Source of the DNA: Chlorobiaceae bacterium | GTDB taxonomy: Bacteria; Bacteroidota; Chlorobiia; Chlorobiales; Chlorobiaceae | Assembly: GCA_013335115.1 (NCBI GenBank) | Contig: JAAXWQ010000011.1 | Location: 1-50,721 of the forward strand | Direction of reading: 5' to 3' | Length of the DNA stretch: 50,721 nucleotides | Shown: piece by piece, positions 1 through 7,786 of the stretch | Numbering within the stretch: position 1 is the stretch's first letter | Layout of the letters: every line of letters begins with the position of its first letter | Made by a program: the position numbers and the translations under genes | Notes under the pieces: model-generated | Seen by the model: the letters and a program-made list of their open reading frames with translations, nothing else | What the model was told of the DNA's origin: nothing | Database searches by the model: none

Positions 1-125
1 TGTCCGAAATCATGGGTTTTTAGCCCCAAATCTGTCAAAGAACGTTTGTTTCTGCCGGGGTTGCCGGCAGAGGCCAGCGTTCGCTGGCACGAGAATATTT
101 CAAATCACAGTTTATCGAGGTGCCC
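1..125 (+). repeat. Left copy of terminal inverted repeat (hairpin-rich)
   Basis: Bases 1-125 are the exact reverse complement of 50595-50719; identity stops abruptly at 126. Two hairpins sit side by side: arms 51-58 and 64-71 (loop 59-63), and arms 73-79 and 82-88 (gccagcg, loop tt, cgctggc). Hairpin pairs like these are typical of REP/BIME or MITE-like dispersed repeats. Because both window ends stop in the same repeat, the simplest reading is an assembly that broke in a multicopy element. Confidence 0.85.
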
Positions 126-245
126 TATAGTAAGCTTGAACTTTATCGTGAGGAGATTCTCCGGAAAGCCGGTGATGTTGCGGGAAAAACCGGCTTGATC
201 CTTTTCTGTGACCCGCTTGTCTTTTCCCTTTACGGCGATCAATGA
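110..245 (+). pseudogene. Possible C-terminal remnant of a PIN-like protein
   Basis: The plus frame through 110-245 reads FIEVPYSKLELYREEILRKAG and ends at a TGA at 243-245. The first 20 or so residues resemble a helix seen in some PIN-domain (VapC-like) nucleases. There is no start codon or ribosome site, the frame runs in from the repeat, and the residues after about position 200 do not look PIN-like. The resemblance is from memory and weak. It may be chance coding in a non-coding stretch. Confidence 0.2.
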
Positions 246-512
246 TCTGTTCCGTCTGTTCGTTTTCCTCTATACCATGTTCTTCTTTAACCGGCACGGC
301 AGACAACTGCTGGAAAGGGAGCTCTCTTATCTTCCGCTTTCAGTGGTGGATTCTGACCAGTTACTTTCCTCTCTGAATCAACCTGAACTGCTTGTTTGTG
401 TTGCTGCAGGAATTGGAACCATTCTTTTGGTTTGAAGGAGTGACGTGCATCGGTAAGTTCAGTCTTGATTGAGTAGGCGTTGTAATTTTCAGCAAGGAGC
501 TATGGTACTTCC
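246..512. other. Intergenic, no supported gene
   Basis: No convincing gene is seen here. A Shine-Dalgarno aaggag lies at 494-499. It is followed at once by a four-codon mini-ORF (502-516, MVLP) whose stop overlaps the ATG of the metal exporter at 513 in an ATGA arrangement. That could couple initiation of the exporter to the mini-ORF, or simply be chance. Confidence 0.4.
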
Positions 513-1565
513 ATGACAGCGGCAAAACAAAACTATGATTTCCAGAAGCTGGTGGTCATAACAGGTATTTTCCTGTTTATCGTCAAACTCGTAGCCTGGT
601 ATATCACTCATTCGGTAGCAATTCTGACCGATGCGCTTGAAAGCACGGTGAATGTGGCCAGCGGCTTTATCGGTCTTTACAGTCTCTATGTTTCAGCAAA
701 ACCGAGGGATCGTCGGCATCCTTACGGTCATGGCAAGGTTGAGTTCGTTTCGGCGGCAGTTGAGGGGACATTGATTTCTGCTGCAGGCGTGCTCATTATC
801 TTCGAGGCGGCCAAAAACCTCGGGAATCCGCACCCCGTGGCAAAACTCGATTATGGAATCATCCTGATCAGCATAACGGCCATGATCAATTTTCTGGTAG
901 GTGCGGTCGCAATCAGAAAAGGCAGGAAAAACAACTCGCTTGCACTTGTGGCGAGCGGGAAGCACCTGCAGTCTGACACCTACTCGACGATTGGTATTCT
1001 CGTTGGGCTGATACTGCTGTTTTTGACAGGGCTTGCCTGGCTCGACAGCGCCGTGGCCCTTGTTTTTGCTTTGCTAATTATCTACACGGGGTACAGGATT
1101 GTGCGGGATTCCCTCAGTGGCATTATGGACGAGGCTGACGAAGAGCTGCTGAAGAAACTGGTCGGATTATTGCAGGCAAACATGGATGAAAACTGGATTG
1201 ACCTCCATAATGCCCGGATTATCAAATACGGTAGTACCCTGCATCTGGATTGCCATCTCACCATTCCATGGTATTTCAATGTCCATGAGTCACACGCCGA
1301 GATCGACAAACTCAATTATCTGGTCAATAACCATTTCGGAGAAAGCATCGAAATGTTTGTTCATACGGATGGATGCCTTGACTACTCATGCGAAATCTGC
1401 GACAGGCGGGAGTGCCCCGTCAGAAAGGCTGCGTTCAAACGTTCGATTGCATGGAGCGTTATGAACATATCAGAAAACCATAAACACAAATATGTTGATG
1501 ACAAGGATGATGTTGAGGGTGAAGATGGATTTGATTTGTCTGAATTAAAACGCAAGATGTTATGA
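513..1565 (+). CDS. Cation diffusion facilitator (CDF) family metal exporter
   Basis: A 350-residue inner-membrane protein of the CDF family, which exports divalent metals such as Zn, Fe or Mn in exchange for protons. About six membrane segments fill residues 12-205, followed by a cytoplasmic domain. The TM5 metal pair H151/D155 (HLQSD) and the HPYGHGK loop at 69-75 are present. The TM2 pair, usually H/DxxxD, appears here as E43 and N47, which sets this protein in an atypical subgroup and makes its metal uncertain. The C-terminal tail has a Cys cluster (DGCLDYSCEICDRRECPVR) that may bind metal. The stop overlaps the next gene's start by 4 nt. The ATG at 513 lies 13 nt after aaggag. Confidence 0.9.
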   Translation: MTAAKQNYDFQKLVVITGIFLFIVKLVAWYITHSVAILTDALESTVNVASGFIGLYSLYVSAKPRDRRHPYGHGKVEFVSAAVEGTLISAAGVLIIFEAAKNLGNPHPVAKLDYGIILISITAMINFLVGAVAIRKGRKNNSLALVASGKHLQSDTYSTIGILVGLILLFLTGLAWLDSAVALVFALLIIYTGYRIVRDSLSGIMDEADEELLKKLVGLLQANMDENWIDLHNARIIKYGSTLHLDCHLTIPWYFNVHESHAEIDKLNYLVNNHFGESIEMFVHTDGCLDYSCEICDRRECPVRKAAFKRSIAWSVMNISENHKHKYVDDKDDVEGEDGFDLSELKRKML

Positions 1566-1990
1566 AACTGCCGATTCGATTTCTCTCAATTCCGCTTGTG
1601 GTCATCACGATGACGGGTATGTCTGCGTGTAAGGACACGACGGATGCCCCTCCTGATAAATCGTTATTGACGACAGGTGCAGCCGTTGATGCTCGTTTAA
1701 TTCAGGGCACCGTCACTGATTGGACAAAAGCGGTCGCGCTCGACCAAGAATCTTCGAAAGGATTTGCTGCTCAAGGAAGTGTGAAATACGCACTGGGTGA
1801 TCAGAAAGGAGCCATTGAGGACTTTACAAGAGCCATTGTGCTTGACCCGAAATCAGTAGCCGCCTATTCCGGCAGAGCGACGGCAAGGTATACTACAGGA
1901 GATATCAGTGGCGCTATTGCAGATGGTCTTGAGGCGGCAAAGCTCATGGTATTGTCTAAAATCGGAAATGGTAATAATGCTGCTGAATAA
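1562..1990 (+). CDS. Small TPR-repeat lipoprotein
   Basis: A 142-residue protein with an N-terminal signal peptide ending in a lipobox-like GMSAC, so it is probably a lipoprotein anchored through Cys23. About two TPR-like helical repeats follow (residues 50-125), with the pattern LGDQKGAIEDFTRAIVLDP. TPR lipoproteins usually act as scaffolds for envelope complexes; no specific function can be read here. Its ATG overlaps the CDF stop (ATGA), so the two are almost certainly cotranscribed and translationally coupled. Confidence 0.75.
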   Translation: MKLPIRFLSIPLVVITMTGMSACKDTTDAPPDKSLLTTGAAVDARLIQGTVTDWTKAVALDQESSKGFAAQGSVKYALGDQKGAIEDFTRAIVLDPKSVAAYSGRATARYTTGDISGAIADGLEAAKLMVLSKIGNGNNAAE

Positions 1991-2020
1991 GGTGATTCAG
2001 ATTAGCCTCACCTCTTCAGG

Positions 2021-2260
2021 TTGAGGTTCTCGATACTCACAAGGATCACCGGGGACCGTTACCCGACAATCTCCACCAAGGGGTATCATTCATGGCTCTG
2101 GCGATACCGGGTCGGCGATTACCGAGTGATTTGTGAAAATTACGACGAGAAGATATCCGCTCTTGTTGTCCTCGCGGGCCATCGCAACGAGGCATACTGT
2201 CGATGCTTAGGCTGTCCACATGAAATTTGTATCTGGCGTGAATATGGTATATATATGTGA
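2021..2260 (+). pseudogene. RelE/ParE-type toxin remnant
   Basis: The middle of this 79-residue frame, WLWRYRVGDYRVICE followed by VVLAGHRNEAYCR, matches the conserved C-terminal half of RelE/ParE toxins, which cleave ribosome-bound mRNA or inhibit gyrase. The N-terminal half is only partly recognisable. The end carries an extra tail (CLGCPHEICIW...) beyond the point where the family normally stops after GHR-EVY. No antitoxin gene lies directly next to it and no good ribosome site precedes it. Read as a decayed toxin; a short functional variant cannot be excluded. Confidence 0.6.
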
Positions 2261-2282
2261 TTGAAGGAGTGCGCCAACGTTA

Positions 2283-4736
2283 GTGGCTGCGGAAGCCAAC
2301 ACTGGCCGACTCAATAAAGATTGCTGGTGTTTTCAACAACCGGATGCACGTGATTTCATCTACCCCATGACGAACAGCAAGAAAAATCTACCGTTACCGG
2401 TCAGACCGTCGGAGGTCACCCAAGCAGATAGTGTTCAGTCGATGCGGAATCTGATTCTCATCATGGACCCTGTCGGGACCATTCTTGAGGCCGATGCCAC
2501 GTTCGTTTCAAGATTTTGCATCGCAAGGCGAGAGTGTAAAGGTGCAAATGTCTATGATCTCCTTGAATCTGTCGGCGCACATGACCTTGCAGTTCAGCTG
2601 AGAGTAATGGTTGATGAGGTGCTACGTTCGGGCAAAGAACATGCGTTTGATGAGGTGCGGGATACCCATCGCATCCGGTATACCGTTAATCCAGTATGTC
2701 CTTGTGATCGTGGAGTCGAGAAACTGTTTGTTTGCCAGCAGGATACGGCTGAACTCAAGCAATCTCGCAAACAGCTCGATAAAGAACTTGCAAAAAACAA
2801 AATACGGTTCAGGCAGGCTTTGGAAGCTGCATCCGCAGGTGTTTGGGAATGGGATACGATTACGGGTGAGAATATCTGGTCGGATGAATTATGGGCATTG
2901 TATGGGCTTCAGCGAGGAGATGCTCCACCGTCCTTCGAACTCTGGGAAAGCAGTATTCATCCTGATGACCGTGAAATAGCCGTCGAGACCGTGTTGCGGA
3001 GTGTCCGGGGTGAAGTTGATTTGAATGTGGAATACCGGGTTTGCCACCCTGATGGATCAATTCATTGGCTTATGTCTCGTGGCAAGCCAGAAAGAGATGA
3101 ACGTGCTCAAATAGTCCGGTATATAGGGACAATCATTGATATAACTGATCGAAAACGATTGGAAGATGAACTGACCCAGCATCATATTCGTTGGGACGCT
3201 ATTTTGAGCCAATGGCATATTGGTTTGTGGGAATTTAATTTAAGGGATCATACGGTTACCCGTACTCTTGAACATGCTCGAATATTCGGGTATGATTCTG
3301 TTGAGTCGGAATGGTCATTAGATATTTTTTTAGCCCATGTTTACCTCGAGGATCGGTCGAAACTGGCTGAGTACATCCGCAATTCAGTGGTGAATCTCGT
3401 TGATTATGCTTTTGAGTGTCGAATTGTCCGTAGTGATGGAAAGATGCGATGGATCAGGGCAATGGGAAAGCTCAAGAAAGACGAATCAGGTAATCCTATA
3501 GCCATGCAGGGGGTAACAGAGGATATCACCGAGCGCAAGGAGACCGAACTTGAACGTCAAAGACTGGAAGAACAACTTCAGCAGTCCCAGAAGATGGAAC
3601 TGCTTGGGCAACTTGCCGGCGGTATAGCCCACGACTTTAACAACATGCTCGCGGCGATTCAGGGCAACACCGAACTCGTCCTCAATTATATTCCTTCCAC
3701 CGCCCCCCACTACAAGCACCTTGATGCCGTCCTTCTCTCGGTAGACCGTTCTGCAGGAATGGTCAAGCAATTGCTGGCCTTCGCCCGAAAGCAAGCGATC
3801 CAACCTCAAGCGATTGAACTGGACCGTGAACTTGAACGGATGCATCTGATCCTACGCAAGCTGATCAGGGAAAACATCTCCCTGCGTTGGCAGTTGAATT
3901 GCCCCGACACCGTCGTCAAACTCGACCCTGCAAATTTTGTCCAGATCATCACCAACCTCTGCATCAACGCAAGTGATGCTATCGATGGGCAGGGGAGCAT
4001 CACACTCGACACCCGCATGGTCAATAACGAATCCTGTAAGGAACTCCAGCGTTTTGCAGGCAATGCTTCAGGTAAATATGTCAGGATAAGTATTGTCGAT
4101 ACGGGATCAGGAATTCCCGACCAGGCACTCCCCCATATATTCGAACCGTTTTTCACCACGAAGGGGGTCGGCAAAGGGACGGGACTGGGATTGTCGATGG
4201 TGTTCGGATCGGTCAAGCAGCACAATGGATATATCACGTGTGAAACTGATCCGGGTAAGGGTACGAGGTTCAATCTCTTTTTTCCGCTTGTTCTGGAATC
4301 CATCGGCGCCGGCGACACATCAACTCCGGTTCCTCCCCGCCTTGCTGCACCTGACAAGCCAATGGTGCTCATTGTCGAGGACGAACCCGACATATTGAAG
4401 ATTATTTCGCATGCGCTTGAAAATGCGGGGTTCGACATGGTTTCAGCTGAAAACGCAGAAGACGCGATTGAACTTGCCCGTCAACATGCACAAGAGATCA
4501 TCCTCACCGTTTCCGACGTCATCCTGCCTGGCATGAACGGTGTGGAATTGAGCCAAAAGCTATTACAACTGAACCCGACGATGAAGTTTTTGTTCATTTC
4601 GGGATACAGCGCCGATACCTTGGGCGAATACGGACAGATCAGTGAAGAGACCAATTTTATCTCGAAACCGTTTTCACTCATCAGCTTCCTCAATATGATT
4701 CAGACCGTATTGAGGAACCCGGAAGTGAGCTTGTGA
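2283..4736 (+). CDS. PAS-domain hybrid histidine kinase with C-terminal receiver
   Basis: An 817-residue cytoplasmic sensor kinase with no membrane segments. Domain order: weak PAS (about 50-150), two clear PAS/PAC domains (about 178-300 and 303-425), HisKA with the phospho-acceptor H450 in GGIAHDFNN, an ATPase domain with N-box NASDAI, DTGSGIP, FEPFFTTK and GTGLGLSM, then a receiver with phospho-acceptor D745 in VSDVILPGMNG and a lysine in SKPFS. This layout is typical of large orphan hybrid kinases in anaerobes. The GTG at 2283 is chosen because aaggag lies 13 nt upstream; ATG at 2367 has no ribosome site. No cognate output regulator is adjacent. It sits between two decayed toxin-antitoxin genes. 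Confidence 0.9.
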   Translation: MAAEANTGRLNKDCWCFQQPDARDFIYPMTNSKKNLPLPVRPSEVTQADSVQSMRNLILIMDPVGTILEADATFVSRFCIARRECKGANVYDLLESVGAHDLAVQLRVMVDEVLRSGKEHAFDEVRDTHRIRYTVNPVCPCDRGVEKLFVCQQDTAELKQSRKQLDKELAKNKIRFRQALEAASAGVWEWDTITGENIWSDELWALYGLQRGDAPPSFELWESSIHPDDREIAVETVLRSVRGEVDLNVEYRVCHPDGSIHWLMSRGKPERDERAQIVRYIGTIIDITDRKRLEDELTQHHIRWDAILSQWHIGLWEFNLRDHTVTRTLEHARIFGYDSVESEWSLDIFLAHVYLEDRSKLAEYIRNSVVNLVDYAFECRIVRSDGKMRWIRAMGKLKKDESGNPIAMQGVTEDITERKETELERQRLEEQLQQSQKMELLGQLAGGIAHDFNNMLAAIQGNTELVLNYIPSTAPHYKHLDAVLLSVDRSAGMVKQLLAFARKQAIQPQAIELDRELERMHLILRKLIRENISLRWQLNCPDTVVKLDPANFVQIITNLCINASDAIDGQGSITLDTRMVNNESCKELQRFAGNASGKYVRISIVDTGSGIPDQALPHIFEPFFTTKGVGKGTGLGLSMVFGSVKQHNGYITCETDPGKGTRFNLFFPLVLESIGAGDTSTPVPPRLAAPDKPMVLIVEDEPDILKIISHALENAGFDMVSAENAEDAIELARQHAQEIILTVSDVILPGMNGVELSQKLLQLNPTMKFLFISGYSADTLGEYGQISEETNFISKPFSLISFLNMIQTVLRNPEVSL

Positions 4737-4812
4737 AACGGGACCACGTCCTGAACACGCAGAAGATATCGTGACGGCCAGGTAGGGTTCGGCTGGTACG
4801 ATCCAGTGTATT

Positions 4813-5112
4813 GTGGGACCCTTGATGACGCGGTCGATAAGGCCCGGTGACCTCATGATTTTGTCACGGACGTCGGGAAGACCGGAGAAGTTGAGGCCGA
4901 AGTACGCACTGATCAGGAAATTGCTTTCTGCACGCAAGCAGTCCGGGATGACCCGAGAGGCTGCAGCGCACAAAATCGGCACGATGAAGAGCGCAATCTC
5001 CAGACTTGAGGCCGGTAGCACAAATGCTCCATCGGTCAGAAACTTTTCGAATAAGCTTCCTATTAGTATCAACAGAAGGTTCATTGAACCATTGACACGA
5101 CCTTTTGTCTGA
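4813..5112 (+). pseudogene. XRE-family antitoxin remnant (HigA-like)
   Basis: Residues from about 30 onward (KYALIRKLLSARKQSGMTRE, then AAAHKIGTMKSAISRLEAG) match the helix-turn-helix of HigA-type antitoxins, where ALIRALIEAR, LTQEELAERLGT and SAISRLESG are usual. The first 25 residues and the C-terminal 25 do not fit the family, and no partner toxin is adjacent. A decayed antitoxin is the best reading. A RelE-like remnant lies upstream, on the other side of the hybrid kinase. Confidence 0.5.
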
Positions 5113-5151
5113 CAGCTGCTTGACGCCATAGGGAATAGACTCTCGAGCTTC

Positions 5152-5736
5152 ATGTCAGGCGATTTAACCCCCGTGGAATTCAGTGCTCCGTACCTTGTCA
5201 GCCCCGGTTTTGATATCCTGAAATGCATCGTCAGCCAGAATGTCAAGGACGATACCGTCGTACCCCGGAAGCTTGCTGCCATTGATAGAATTCCGGCCTC
5301 TTCGGCATCGAAAACCAGAACATTCGTTCTCTCTCAGCAGGGGTCTTTCGTGGCGATCAATGGCCAGAGGTTCTCTCCTGATCGGATCGATGAGAACATC
5401 CATGCAGGTGCGACGGAAATCTGGGATATCTACAATGCCGGTATGGGCGGCATGATGGGGGCTGAGATGAATTTCGGGGGTGGACATGGCATGAGCGGCC
5501 CCGGTGGCTTTATGGGGCATCCATGCCACATCCACAGTGTCCAGTTCCAGTTGCTTGAGCGTGACGGACAACAGCCGCCACCAGGTGAAAGAGGATGGAA
5601 GGATACGGTGCTCCTTAATCCCGGTGAAGAGGTGAAAGTTATCGCCCGTTTCATGCATGCCGGGAAGTTCGTTTATCATTGCCACATACTTGAGCATGAC
5701 GATCTGGGTATGATGGGGTCTTTCGTGGTTGAATAG
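5152..5736 (+). pseudogene. Multicopper oxidase, C-terminal fragment only
   Basis: The 194-residue frame covers only the last cupredoxin domain of a multicopper oxidase. It keeps HPCHIHS and HCHILEHDDLGMM, the type 1/2/3 copper ligands of the C-terminal domain, with a Met/Gly-rich insert (about 100-122) like that of copper-tolerance oxidases. The N-terminal domains, which carry the other ligands and the export signal, are absent. Upstream sequence is the XRE remnant, so the gene is truncated and should be inactive. It belongs with the SHOCT proteins and the CopA remnant as part of a former copper-resistance cluster. Confidence 0.75.
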
Positions 5737-5763
5737 CATTCAGAACAAGCTGAAAGGAGGCTG

Positions 5764-6012
5764 ATGATGATGTGGCCATATTACGACAACTGGGGAGATG
5801 GATGGCTATGTCCGATGCAGTGGATGGGGATCATGGTGGTGTTGACCATCGTGGGGATACTGGTCGTGCTGTTCGTCAGTCGTGGAATGTTTTTCGGAAA
5901 TGCAGGTCGTGATGCTACCTCGTCCTCGGCCAGAAAGATTCTTGACGAGCGTTATGCAAAAGGGGAAATCGACAGAGAGCAGTACGGCCAGATGAAGAAA
6001 GATATCGGATGA
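5764..6012 (+). CDS. Small membrane protein with SHOCT domain
   Basis: An 82-residue protein with one membrane helix (about 20-42, starting GIMVVLTIVG) and a C-terminal SHOCT domain (ILDERYAKGEIDREQYGQMK), a short oligomerisation module. The Trp/Tyr/Met-rich N-terminus is common in SHOCT proteins found beside copper genes. A strong aaaggagg lies just upstream of ATG 5764. The flanking metal genes are fragmentary but this ORF is intact. Confidence 0.75.
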   Translation: MMMWPYYDNWGDGWLCPMQWMGIMVVLTIVGILVVLFVSRGMFFGNAGRDATSSSARKILDERYAKGEIDREQYGQMKKDIG

Positions 6013-6081
6013 CAAGCCGTTACGCCAAAAGATGTATTGCGCGTATCGTGACAGAGAGAACAGGTCGAAAGGAGATTGACG

Positions 6082-6285
6082 ATGATGTGGATTCCATTGC
6101 TGATCGCGCTGGCATTTCTCGCCAGGTATTTCAACAAGAATTATCCGGGCGGAGGTACGTCGCCCGGCATGAGGGATCGGTGGCATAAGACACGCGACCC
6201 GGTGGAGATACTCAAAGAGCGCTATGCCAGAGGCGAGATAGGAAAGGATGAGTACGATGAGAAGAAAAAGGATCTAGATCAATAA
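6082..6285 (+). CDS. Second small SHOCT-domain membrane protein
   Basis: A 67-residue protein with a short N-terminal hydrophobic segment (WIPLLIALAFLA) and a C-terminal SHOCT motif (ILKERYARGEIGKDEYDEKK). It is a paralogue of the SHOCT gene 70 bp upstream. The ATG at 6082 is preferred because aaaggag at 6068-6074 is 7 nt away; the in-frame TTG at 6076 would be too close. The molecular role is unknown; context suggests envelope metal stress. Confidence 0.65.
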   Translation: MMWIPLLIALAFLARYFNKNYPGGGTSPGMRDRWHKTRDPVEILKERYARGEIGKDEYDEKKKDLDQ

Positions 6286-6307
6286 AGAAAAGATCGGTTC
6301 ATCCACG

Positions 6308-6902
6308 GTGCTGGCTCAAATAATCTCCATGGTGCTGCAGGCGCAACGTTCAATGGCTCCGATGCAGCGGATGGCGGACAACGTCGCCGGTTATTTTTGT
6401 CATGAGTGTCGTGGGGATCGCGGTGCTCACCTTTTTTGTCTGGGGACTGTTCGGACCTCAGCTCAGCTGGGTCTTCGGGCTTATCAATGCCGCCGCCATT
6501 GAAAACATGCGAAAAATAACGGTTCTGGTCGTCGACAAGACCGGAACCCTGACCGAAGGAAAGCCATCATTTGAACGTGCTGTCGGGGTTTCCGGCATGT
6601 CGGCTGACGACGTGCTCCGATATGCGGCAACTCTGGATCAGGTGAGCGAACATCCGCTGGCAAAAGCCATGGTCAGTGCCGCGAAAGATCGTCAGCTGGT
6701 GATTGAAAAACCTGTGGGTTTCAATTCCGTTTCGGGCATTGGCGTCAGTGGGTCGGTTGCGGGCCATTCGCTGGTTTTGGAAAATACGGCACTGATGGAG
6801 CAGTCGGGTGTTTCGGTTGGGGCGCTCATTCAGGAAGAGTTAGGGGACGTCCTTAATTTCCTTAAGTATTTTTTTTATTTGATCAGGAACAAAGGGCGTT
6901 GA
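6308..6902 (+). pseudogene. CopA-type P1B ATPase remnant, frameshifted and deleted
   Basis: The first frame (6308-6393) reads AQIISMVLQAQRS...VAGYF, the segment before TM3 of CopA pumps. A one-base shift at the T5 run 6394-6398 moves it to the frame that reads VLTFFVWGLFG and LINA. The next residues are AIENMRKITVLVVDKTGTLT: the TM4 CPC copper site and about 45 residues before the DKTGT phosphorylation site are missing. The N-terminal metal domains, early helices and everything after about 6837 are also lost. It cannot pump copper. The last codons read into unrelated sequence. Confidence 0.8.
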
Positions 6903-7058
6903 TCACCTGATGGCCGGAATTATTTGCCAGGCAACGCTCTTAAGCCATGAACAGGATTCCTCCAGTGATTTGCAACGTGATGAGGCTTGGGGCGTGATCT
7001 CTGGCCTCTCCGGAAGTGATGAGGTTCAGGACATAACGAACAAGAATAGGGAGGGATC
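6838..7058. other. Intergenic, possible REP-like element edge
   Basis: The ATPase homology stops at ttaggggacgtccttaattt, a sequence I associate with the flanks of REP/IS200-type elements, followed by a T-rich run. No transposase is present. A related gggacgtcc word occurs in the terminator at 7747-7777. The remaining bases hold no gene; gggaggg at 7049-7055 is the ribosome site of the next gene. Confidence 0.3.
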
Positions 7059-7733
7059 ATGATGGATTCAGTCAGGAGCTGTTTGGTTCTGGTCGCGCTT
7101 TTTGCTATTCATTCGACGTTTCCGGGGATCTCTTCCGGAGCTGAAAAGCGGGTTGACAAGCGTAAAACCAATGCGGTGCCCTCAAGGACAGGAGGAATTC
7201 CGGAAGATCCGATCTGCAACTTTGACTTCATGAATGACAAGTACAGCATGTCGGACCATACGGTCAAGACCACGGGGATTCCTCCTGAAATCGTATTGCG
7301 CAACGGCCAGGCAAGCATGGTGTCGGCAAAAGGGCAGCAAGTCGATATAGGCATTACGAAAATCATTTATGGCGAACTGACCGGAGACAACGCCTATGAT
7401 GCCGTTGTCAGGATGTCAACGATCATTGTCGGTTCCGAGTACGGTACTGATGATCTCTACGTTTTCAGGTATGCTCCCGGAAAACCGGTGCTTGTGGGTG
7501 TCATCAGCGAATATGATATGGACGCGGCCTTTTTGAAATATTTCCCCGGTGGAGTGCTCTGGCATGGTCATACCGGAATACGGATTCACGATCGTGTCCT
7601 GGAAGTCGAAAAAAACGTTGTGGGCAGCGTCAATGAGTCGAAATACAACGTCAAAATCACATTCAGGAATGAGGGTGGAAAGTTTGCTGTTTCGGAAGCA
7701 CCCGCGAAGGTGCCCTATAGGGAGTTTCCCTGA
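7059..7733 (+). CDS. Exported protein of unknown function
   Basis: A 224-residue protein with a clear N-terminal signal peptide (hydrophobic core LVLVALFAIHST, cleavage probably after SSGA), hence periplasmic or secreted. The mature part has IPEDPICNFDFMN and a beta-rich body ending NVKITFRNEGGKFAV. No recognised domain or catalytic motif is seen. The start is well supported by gggaggg 4 nt upstream of the first of two consecutive ATGs. It is a single-gene unit closed by a strong terminator. Confidence 0.7.
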   Translation: MMDSVRSCLVLVALFAIHSTFPGISSGAEKRVDKRKTNAVPSRTGGIPEDPICNFDFMNDKYSMSDHTVKTTGIPPEIVLRNGQASMVSAKGQQVDIGITKIIYGELTGDNAYDAVVRMSTIIVGSEYGTDDLYVFRYAPGKPVLVGVISEYDMDAAFLKYFPGGVLWHGHTGIRIHDRVLEVEKNVVGSVNESKYNVKITFRNEGGKFAVSEAPAKVPYREFP

Positions 7734-7746
7734 CTGAGGCAAGGTG

Positions 7747-7777
7747 AGGGGACGTGAGGCAGGGACGTCCCCTTTTT
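7747..7777 (+). terminator. Rho-independent terminator
   Basis: A perfect 9-bp stem (aggggacgt 7747-7755, acgtcccct 7765-7773) with a 9-nt loop, followed by T's. It lies between two convergent genes. It ends the exported-protein gene and may also act on the alcohol dehydrogenase transcript from the other strand. Confidence 0.75.
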
Positions 7778-7786
7778 CGGTCCGGC

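Noticed and set aside
112-306. Minus-strand 64-codon frame at the left end
   Set aside because: No ribosome site, no family resemblance, and it overlaps the repeat.
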